DNA from: Thiomicrorhabdus indica
GTDB taxonomy: Bacteria > Pseudomonadota > Gammaproteobacteria > Thiomicrospirales > Thiomicrospiraceae
NCBI RefSeq assembly: GCF_004293625.1
Contig: NZ_CP033040.1
Coordinates: forward strand, 1,364,001-1,428,000
DNA: 64,000 nt
Direction of reading: 5' to 3'
Shown here: piece after piece, positions 57,913 to 64,000 of the stretch
How positions within the stretch are numbered: the stretch's first letter is position 1
How the letters are laid out: every line of letters begins with the position of its first letter
Notes under the pieces: model-generated
The model's database searches: none
Told to the model about the DNA's origin: nothing
What the model saw: the letters and a program-made list of their open reading frames with translations, nothing else
Program-made: the position numbers and the translations under genes

Positions 57913-59832
57913 ATGATTTCAATTCAAAACCTGTCATTACGCGCTGGCACAAAACCTTTATTAGATTCAGCAAATCTAACGATTCATCCCGGACAAAAAA
58001 TAGGCCTAGTTGGAAAAAATGGCGCCGGTAAAAGTACCTTTTTTAAAGCTGTTTTAGGTGAAACGACTATTGATTCAGGTGACATTAAAGTTCCAAATAA
58101 CTGGCAAATCGGTTACGTGGAGCAAGAAACAAAAGACCTAAGTGTAGGAATGTTAGATTATGTATGCTTTGGGGATAGTCTATATTTTGAAGTCATGCAA
58201 TCACTTGAGCAAGCAGAGAGTACTCAAAACAATCAAGCGTTGGTTAAGGTCTATGATCAAATTGAACACATTCAGGCTTATGAAGTGCCGTTAAAAGCTA
58301 AGCAAATGTTATTTGGGTTAGGGTTTAACCAACTGGATTTTGATAAGCAGTTGTCAGAATTTTCAGGTGGGTGGCAGGTGCGTTTGAAATTGGCGAGAGC
58401 CTTAATGCAGCGATCAGACTTACTTTTGCTTGATGAACCTACGAACCACTTGGATATTGAAGCGGTCACTTGGCTGGAACTTTGGCTCAAATCTTATCAA
58501 GGGGCGATTTTGGTCATTTCGCATGATCGAAACTTCTTGGATGAGGTCGTTCAAGGTATTGCAGAGATCGACCAGCAGAAGATTCAATACTATTCTGGAA
58601 ATTTTGCGGCGTTTGAAAGACAACGTCACGAGCAGTTGATGCAACAACAAAGTCTGCATGACAAGCAAAAACAACAGATGCAGCACCTTAAAACATTCAT
58701 TTCCCGTTTCAAAGCCAAGGCAAGTAAAGCCAAGCAAGCTCAGAGTCGTGTCAAAGCGTTGGAGCGCATGGAGCAGGTAGCTGCCGTCCAAGCCTGTACA
58801 GATTTTCATTTTGCATTTAGTGAGCCGAAACAGATGCCGGATCCAATGTTGGAGATTCAAGCGTTAGATTTTGCTTACAATGATAAAACCATTTTAGATA
58901 AGGTTAATCTTGTTGTGAGAAGTGGTGACAGGATTGGGCTTGTTGGAGTGAATGGATCAGGTAAAACCACTCTACTAAAATTATTAGTAGGTGATTTAAA
59001 ACCTGTAGCAGGGAAAATACAGCTAAGCAAAGGTTTAAAAATTGGCTATTTTTCACAACACCAACTAGAAACGCTTCGCCCTGAATGGAGTCCTTTACAG
59101 CATCTTTTAGCAATGGAAGAGGCTCCGTCTGATCAAGAATCGCGAGACTTTTTAGGTCAATTTGGTTTTTCTAATCAGCAAGCACTGGAGACAATCGAAA
59201 ATTTTTCAGGGGGAGAAAAAGCTCGTTTAGCACTGGCTTTGATCCGTTTCCAAGAACCCAATTTGATCATTCTCGATGAGCCTACCAACCATTTGGATAT
59301 GGAAACTCGTGATGCCCTAGAAATGGCAATCAATGATTTTACCGGCGGCGTGATTATTGTTAGTCACGATAAGCAACTTTTAAATGCCTGTGTAGACCAG
59401 TTTTGGTGGGTACATCAAGGACAGGTTGAATTGTATTTTGGTTCATTGGATGAATACCTACAGGATCAAATGAAGCGTGTTCGTGATGAAAACCGTTTAC
59501 TTTCCAACACGGGTAAAAACTCCGATAAAAATGAAGTCAATAAAAAAGCCATTCGACAGACAAATGCCCATATTCGTAAACAACTTGAACAGCAGCTTAA
59601 GCCGCTAAAGAAGCAGTTGAAAAAAATGGAAACTCAACTTGAGAAAAGCCAAAATAGATTAGAGGAAATCCATTTATTGATGGAAAACCCTGAATTGTAC
59701 GATGCACAGAACAAAGAGAGGCTCGAACCCATCTTACTGGAAGAAGCACAATTGAAAAAAACAATTGAAGAGTGTGAAGAGCAGTGGTTAGAGCTTGAGG
59801 AAGAGATGGAAGAAATTCGTCAATCTCAATAA
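57913..59832 (+). CDS. yheS: ABC-F ATPase, YheS type
   Basis: A 639-residue soluble protein with two ABC domains: Walker A GKNGAGKST and GVNGSGKTT, signatures FSGGWQVRLKLARAL and FSGGEKARLALALI, and Walker B LLLDEPTNHLD and IILDEPTNHLD. An acidic linker and a long C-terminal coiled coil (about 540-639) match YheS. ABC-F proteins act on ribosomes. It starts two bases after lolD and has a palindrome-built terminator. Confidence 0.94.
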   Translation: MISIQNLSLRAGTKPLLDSANLTIHPGQKIGLVGKNGAGKSTFFKAVLGETTIDSGDIKVPNNWQIGYVEQETKDLSVGMLDYVCFGDSLYFEVMQSLEQAESTQNNQALVKVYDQIEHIQAYEVPLKAKQMLFGLGFNQLDFDKQLSEFSGGWQVRLKLARALMQRSDLLLLDEPTNHLDIEAVTWLELWLKSYQGAILVISHDRNFLDEVVQGIAEIDQQKIQYYSGNFAAFERQRHEQLMQQQSLHDKQKQQMQHLKTFISRFKAKASKAKQAQSRVKALERMEQVAAVQACTDFHFAFSEPKQMPDPMLEIQALDFAYNDKTILDKVNLVVRSGDRIGLVGVNGSGKTTLLKLLVGDLKPVAGKIQLSKGLKIGYFSQHQLETLRPEWSPLQHLLAMEEAPSDQESRDFLGQFGFSNQQALETIENFSGGEKARLALALIRFQEPNLIILDEPTNHLDMETRDALEMAINDFTGGVIIVSHDKQLLNACVDQFWWVHQGQVELYFGSLDEYLQDQMKRVRDENRLLSNTGKNSDKNEVNKKAIRQTNAHIRKQLEQQLKPLKKQLKKMETQLEKSQNRLEEIHLLMENPELYDAQNKERLEPILLEEAQLKKTIEECEEQWLELEEEMEEIRQSQ

Positions 59833-59888
59833 GAAAAAAGAGTAGTTTTAAATAAAAACTAGCAAAATATTAATCTTCTTAGGTGAAA

Positions 59889-59916
59889 AAAGACTTTACC
59901 GGCCGGTAAAGTCTTT
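59889..59916. terminator. Bidirectional terminator with an ACCGGCCGGT core
   Basis: AAAGACTTTACC (59889-59900) and GGTAAAGTCTTT (59905-59916) form a perfect 12-bp stem with a GGCC loop, centred on the palindrome copy at 59898. The minus strand continues in six T residues. It sits between the convergent yheS and DUF2892 genes. Confidence 0.88.
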
Positions 59917-59936
59917 AATAACGCATAATGATTCAA

Positions 59937-60140
59937 TTACTTGAATGCACAGCCATGTTTTAAGCCAAACTTACGCAGTATTTTAACCATTGGACAAAAG
60001 CCAGTCATTCCTGCAAACAACAAGTTTGCGCCTACAAATCCAGTTAAATATAACCACAGAGGATCGTGGTAAACAGATAATAGGGTGCTAACAAGAACCA
60101 TTGTTCCAGCCATAAGCATGACGATTTTTTCAATAACCAT
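59937..60140 (-). CDS. DUF2892 (YgaP-like) small membrane protein
   Basis: A 67-residue protein of two membrane helices. GFVGANLLFAGMTGFCPMVKILRKFG matches DUF2892, seen as the membrane tail of YgaP rhodaneses and as stand-alone proteins, often in sulfur-related regions. AAAGGA precedes the start by 7 bp. It may have a role in sulfur or cyanide handling, but this is inference. Confidence 0.85.
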   Translation of the reverse strand: MVIEKIVMLMAGTMVLVSTLLSVYHDPLWLYLTGFVGANLLFAGMTGFCPMVKILRKFGLKHGCAFK

Positions 60141-60505
60141 GATTTTTCCTTTAAATATAAGGGGTTAAAATAACGTTTCGCGCATTTTACCTGAAACCAC
60201 TCAATTCAACAAAAAAACTAATACATTCTTAATGAATGTATAAAAATATCTAGTCAACTAAGAGATTTTTATCGTACTGGCGAAATAAAATTGGCTCAAT
60301 TTAGTTTTTTTTGTGCGTAGAAGTCGGTAGGATTTGGCTGACTAATTTGAAAGCAAGGGTTTTTTCTTTAAATTCATGTGCTAAGCCAGTATAATTCTGC
60401 TCCAAAATTTTCTAAGGTTTCGTTTTGCCGAAGTGGATTCAATTAATTCATAAATGAGTAAACTGAAGCCTTTACTATATAACCCTTAAATTTCGAGATG
60501 AAACA
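60141..60505. other. Intergenic region upstream of tig and DUF2892
   Basis: 365 bp of AT-rich DNA between the divergent DUF2892 and tig genes. I see a small inverted repeat, TACATTC (60222-60228) and GAATGTA (60234-60240), separated by five bases, about 80 bp before the DUF2892 start. No gene, RNA or clear promoter is evident to me. Confidence 0.5.
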
Positions 60506-61825
60506 ATGCAAGTAACTGTTGAAAAGCCTGAACAAGGTCTAGCGCACAAAATGACCGTTTCTTTCCCAGCGGATGACTACAAAGTAAAAGTAGAAAAACG
60601 CTTAAACGAGCTTCGTCGTACTGCCAAAATGGATGGTTTCCGTCCCGGAAAAGTCCCTTTAAACATTGTGAAAAAACGTCACGGTGCACAAGTTCATCAA
60701 GAAATGATGGGTGAAGCTCTTCAGAACGCTTTCTATGAAGCTGTTGAAAAAGAGTCAATCCAAGTTGCTGGTTTCCCTCAGTTTGAAGACTTAAATGATC
60801 AGGATGGTGACAACATCACATTCACAGCTTCATTCGAAGTTTATCCAGAAATTACTGTTCCTGAGTTTTCTGGGATTGAAGTTGAAGTGATTGAGTCGGA
60901 TGTGACTGATGAAGATGTTGAAGACATGATCAACCGTTTACGTGAACAGCGTATGGCTTGGAAGCCTGCAAACGGTAACAAGAAAGCTAAAGAAGGTGAG
61001 CAGGTCATTATTGATTTCCTAGGGAAAATCGATGGTGAGACGTTTGAAGGTGGTTCTGCTGAAAATGTGCCTTTAGAAATCGGTTCTGGTCGCATGATTC
61101 CAGGTTTCGAAGATGGCATTATTGGTATGAAAAAAGGTGAAGAGAAGCAAATTGAAGTCACTTTCCCTGAAGACTATCATGCAGATAGCCTAAAGGGTAA
61201 AACAGCAACTTTTGATATCACTGTTCATTCTGTATCGACTAAGCAATTACCTGAAATCGATGAAGAATTTGTAAAATCATTTGGCGTTGAAGAAGGTACT
61301 GAAGAAGCTCTTCGTAAAGAAATCAAAGACAATATGACGAAAGAGCTTGCGCGTGCAGTAGAAGCTCAAAACCGTAATGCGGTCATGCAATCTCTACAAG
61401 AAGTTGCAGATGTGGAAGTTCCAAAAGCATTGGTTCAACAAGAAGCGCAACAATTGATGCAACGTGCTCAACAACAACTTCAGCAGCAAGGTGTTGATTT
61501 GAAAGATGCACCAATTAATCCTGAAACGTTCAACGATGAAGCCGCTAACCGTGTAAAACTTGGTCTAATGTTAGGTGAAATCATTAAAGTAAATGATTTC
61601 CAAGCTGAAGACTCAGAAGTGGAAGCTTATATTGCTGAGCAAGCATCTTCTTACGAAGATCCGAGTGAAGTGATGGCTTGGTATGCTCAAAACCCTGGTG
61701 CTCGTAGCGAAATTCGTGCGGTACTTGTGGAAAACAAAGTTGCTGAGAAAATTTTAGCGGAAGCAAAAGTCTCTAAAGTAAGCAAAAACTTCAAAGAAGT
61801 GATTGCGCCAAATCAAGCAGCTTAA
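60506..61825 (+). CDS. tig: Trigger factor
   Basis: A 439-residue ribosome-bound chaperone with the classical order: ribosome-binding N-terminal domain (about residues 1-115, with GFRPGKVPLNIVKKRHG, the ribosome signature being GFRxGKxP), a peptidyl-prolyl isomerase (FKBP-like) domain (about 150-245), and a helical C-terminal domain. It stands first in the tig-clpP-clpX group, an order shared with E. coli. No palindrome copy occurs. Confidence 0.97.
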   Translation: MQVTVEKPEQGLAHKMTVSFPADDYKVKVEKRLNELRRTAKMDGFRPGKVPLNIVKKRHGAQVHQEMMGEALQNAFYEAVEKESIQVAGFPQFEDLNDQDGDNITFTASFEVYPEITVPEFSGIEVEVIESDVTDEDVEDMINRLREQRMAWKPANGNKKAKEGEQVIIDFLGKIDGETFEGGSAENVPLEIGSGRMIPGFEDGIIGMKKGEEKQIEVTFPEDYHADSLKGKTATFDITVHSVSTKQLPEIDEEFVKSFGVEEGTEEALRKEIKDNMTKELARAVEAQNRNAVMQSLQEVADVEVPKALVQQEAQQLMQRAQQQLQQQGVDLKDAPINPETFNDEAANRVKLGLMLGEIIKVNDFQAEDSEVEAYIAEQASSYEDPSEVMAWYAQNPGARSEIRAVLVENKVAEKILAEAKVSKVSKNFKEVIAPNQAA

Positions 61826-62060
61826 GCTCTAAGCTTTTATTTTTGTGGTGTCTTATTTTTTTTGTTAACCTCAAAGATAGCTAAAACTTAATTTCGATAA
61901 TGAAACAAACGTTTTGTTGTTGGAGTTAAGTTTTTTTTTGCCTGTAAAAAAGCTAATATTAAGTATCTGAAAGATTTAAGGTCCGTGTTTACGTAAAATT
62001 AAAATCTTTTTTACCGAACAGCCTTGAATAAATAAACTTTATCTCTAAATACTTATAAAG

Positions 62061-62089
62061 CTGATTACTTTATGGATACAAGTAGTCAG
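62061..62089 (+). promoter_or_regulatory. Hairpin in the clpP leader
   Basis: CTGATTACTT (62061-62070) pairs with AAGTAGTCAG (62080-62089) over ten positions, one being G-T, around a 9-nt loop. It ends 27 bp before the clpP start in a 291-bp gap where no gene or terminator is clear. A role in mRNA stability or regulation is possible. Confidence 0.35.
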
Positions 62090-62116
62090 TGATTATAAAA
62101 ACTAGAAAACACAAGA

Positions 62117-62716
62117 ATGGATAATATGATTGAAAACGCATTAGTGCCAATGGTAATTGAGCAAACCAGTCGTGGTGAGCGATCTTATGATATTTACTCA
62201 CGTCTTCTAAAAGAACGCGTCATATTTTTGGTTGGGCAAGTCGAAGACCATATGGCGAATTTGATTGTGGCACAAATGCTTTTTTTAGAATCCGAAAACC
62301 CAGATAAAGATATCCATTTGTATATCAATTCCCCAGGAGGAAGTGTTACTGCAGGGATGGCCATCTACGACACTATGCGCTTTATCAAGCCGAATGTCAG
62401 CACGATGTGTATTGGTCAAGCAGCTAGTATGGGTGCTTTTTTATTATCAGCTGGTGAAAAAGGAAAACGTTTTGTCTTGCCTAACTCTCGTGTGATGATT
62501 CACCAGCCCTTAGGAGGTTTCCAAGGGCAAGCAAGTGATATTCAAATTCATGCTCAGGAAATTTTGCAAATTAAGCAGCGTTTAAACGAAGCATTGGCAG
62601 ATCATACTGGGCAAGACTTGGAAACCATTGAGCGTGACACGGATCGCGATAATTTTTTAAGTGCTCAAGCCGCAGTCGACTACGGTCTAGTTGATAAAGT
62701 TGTTTCTAGCCGCTAA
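62117..62716 (+). CDS. clpP: ATP-dependent Clp protease proteolytic subunit
   Basis: A 199-residue serine protease. The catalytic serine is in [11 protein letters not shown], the histidine in MIHQPLGG, and the aspartate in [28 protein letters not shown] is the signature. It forms a 14-mer with ClpX. ATG 62117 lacks a strong ribosome-binding site; ATG 62126 is an alternative. It follows tig and precedes clpX by 10 bp. Confidence 0.97.
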   Translation: MDNMIENALVPMVIEQTSRGERSYDIYSRLLKERVIFLVGQVEDHMANLIVAQMLFLESENPDKDIHLYINSPGGSVTAGMAIYDTMRFIKPNVSTMCIGQAASMGAFLLSAGEKGKRFVLPNSRVMIHQPLGGFQGQASDIQIHAQEILQIKQRLNEALADHTGQDLETIERDTDRDNFLSAQAAVDYGLVDKVVSSR

Positions 62717-62726
62717 GGGGGAGTCT

Positions 62727-63989
62727 ATGACTGAAAAACACCTATATTGTTCATTTTGTGGCAAGAGTCAGAATGAAGTTCGTAAATTAATCGCTGGGCC
62801 AGAAGTCTATATTTGTGATGAGTGTGTTGATCTCTGCAACGATATTCTTAAAGAGGAGTTTGGTAGTGATGAAGAGTTCAATAGCTTAGATTTAGAAAAT
62901 CTACCGACACCAAAAGAGATTAGTCAAATTTTGGACGATTATGTCATTGGTCAAAATCAAGCAAAAAAAGTTCTATCAGTTGCGGTGTATAACCACTATA
63001 AGCGATTAAATTCAAAATCTCATACGGACGATGTTGAGCTAACCAAAAGCAATATTCTGTTGATTGGACCCACTGGTTCGGGGAAAACCTTGCTAGCACA
63101 AACGCTTGCCAGATTGTTGGATGTTCCGTTCGCTATCGCTGACGCAACAACCTTGACAGAAGCCGGTTATGTTGGTGAAGATGTTGAAAGCATTGTTCAA
63201 AAATTGCTTCAACGTTGTGAGAATGACTCTGATAAAGCGGAAATGGGAATAATTTATATTGATGAAATCGATAAGATTACCCGTAAATCTGAAAACCCGT
63301 CCATTACTCGAGATGTCTCCGGAGAAGGTGTTCAGCAAGCGTTACTAAAGTTGGTTGAAGGCACGATTGCGAACATTCCTCCACAAGGAGGTCGTAAACA
63401 CCCAAATCAGCAAGATATGATTCAAGTTGATACGTCAAAAATTTTATTTATCGTGGGTGGGGCTTTTGAAGGTCTGGATAAAATCATTGAACAACGTACT
63501 TCTACAGATGTTGGAATTGGTTTTTCTGCGGAAATTCGTAGCAAAGACAACGAAGTGACAATCACTGAGAAATATAAACAAATTGAACCGGAAGATTTGG
63601 TGAAGTTTGGTTTGATTCCAGAATTTGTTGGGCGGTTGCCAATGGTTGCTTCACTTGAGGAATTGGATGAAGAGGCGCTAATTCGAATTTTAGTTGAACC
63701 TAAAAATGCTCTAGTGAAACAGTTCCAAAAAATGTTCGAAATGGAAAATGTGGAACTGCAATTTAGAAAAGATGCGCTGAATGAAATTGCAAAACTTGCG
63801 ATAAAGAGAAAAACCGGTGCTCGTGGATTGCGCTCAATTATGGAAAATCTATTACTGGATACCATGTACGAACTGCCAGGCATTAAAAATGTTGAGAAAA
63901 TTGTGATTAATAAATCGGTTGTACTAGGTGACAAGAACCCTATCTATGTTTATCAGGATGAACCTAAAGCAATGGCTTCAAGTGAATAG
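62727..63989 (+). CDS. clpX: ATP-dependent Clp protease ATP-binding subunit ClpX
   Basis: A 420-residue AAA+ unfoldase. The N-terminal zinc domain is [10 protein letters not shown] and [10 protein letters not shown]. Walker A is [13 protein letters not shown], Walker B is [10 protein letters not shown], and [13 protein letters not shown] and [11 protein letters not shown] are typical. I start at ATG 62727, with GGGGGAG in front; the frame begins inside clpP at 62691. The stop is at 63989, so the gene is complete. Confidence 0.97.
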   Translation: MTEKHLYCSFCGKSQNEVRKLIAGPEVYICDECVDLCNDILKEEFGSDEEFNSLDLENLPTPKEISQILDDYVIGQNQAKKVLSVAVYNHYKRLNSKSHTDDVELTKSNILLIGPTGSGKTLLAQTLARLLDVPFAIADATTLTEAGYVGEDVESIVQKLLQRCENDSDKAEMGIIYIDEIDKITRKSENPSITRDVSGEGVQQALLKLVEGTIANIPPQGGRKHPNQQDMIQVDTSKILFIVGGAFEGLDKIIEQRTSTDVGIGFSAEIRSKDNEVTITEKYKQIEPEDLVKFGLIPEFVGRLPMVASLEELDEEALIRILVEPKNALVKQFQKMFEMENVELQFRKDALNEIAKLAIKRKTGARGLRSIMENLLLDTMYELPGIKNVEKIVINKSVVLGDKNPIYVYQDEPKAMASSE

Positions 63990-64000
63990 TTTATCTGTCT

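Noticed and set aside
62020-62060. Heat-shock promoter before clpP
   Set aside because: A CTTGAA occurs upstream, but no matching sigma-32 -10 element at proper spacing was seen.

Overview
The window is a gene-dense stretch (about 90% coding, GC near 40% by eye) of a gammaproteobacterial chromosome. A sulfide:quinone oxidoreductase, the c-di-GMP enzymes, the gene content and the codon style suggest a sulfur-oxidising relative of Thiomicrospira, Hydrogenovibrio or Thiomicrorhabdus. That placement is inference; no rRNA is present to fix it. Nearly everything is chromosomal housekeeping. I see no prophage, CRISPR array, integron or intact insertion sequence.

Layout. 1-6.1 kb: the end of an M16C peptidase, a frameshifted EAL gene, cnoX, roxA, a DUF6858-like gene and a tandem HD-GYP protein. 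6.2-13.8 kb: purB, acnB, sppA, uvrC. 13.9-15.0 kb: tRNA-Leu, tRNA-Cys and tRNA-Gly plus pgsA, an arrangement also known from enterobacteria. 15.1-18.4 kb: feoABC and a divergent cysteine-rich small gene around a Fur-box-like site. 18.5-23.4 kb: rimO, a uracil/hypoxanthine-DNA glycosylase, trhP (yegQ), yfhL and an exported unknown. 23.4-30.7 kb: a CheB-CheR-PAS fusion, a UbiA-family prenyltransferase, cysM, a CYTH protein and a TolC-like protein behind a structured leader. 30.8-38.8 kb: a peptide-binding lipoprotein, an L,D-transpeptidase, two Opp/Dpp-type permeases, a MOSC protein, nagZ, an MscS channel and murB, mostly cell-wall themed. 38.9-45.3 kb: an NSS transporter, a DUF3087 protein and a TPP-riboswitch thiC-thiO-thiS-thiG operon. 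45.4-51.8 kb: a diguanylate cyclase paired with a periplasmic binding protein, csiV and mfd. 52-60.1 kb: a MITE-like element, a minimal RND-like membrane protein, sqr, a UPF0126 channel, lolC-lolD, an ABC-F gene and a DUF2892 protein. 60.5-64 kb: tig-clpP-clpX.

The most unusual signal is not a gene. The perfect 10-bp palindrome ACCGGCCGGT occurs 28 times (I expect about 0.02 by chance), scattered over coding and non-coding DNA at roughly one per 2.3 kb. In genes it is read in all three frames as Pro-Ala-Gly, Arg-Pro-Val or Thr-Gly-Arg. Between genes it sits mainly at 3' ends, where extended copies form stems of likely terminators. It behaves like a highly iterated palindrome (HIP1-like) or an uptake/protein-binding word, and I do not recognise it as a described element. 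Secondary points of interest are a ~210-bp element with terminal inverted repeats beside mfd, a structured leader before the TolC-like gene, a related pair of GGAACCTC hairpins, and several suggestive gene pairings (trhP-yfhL, binding protein-diguanylate cyclase, L,D-transpeptidase within a peptide-transport operon).
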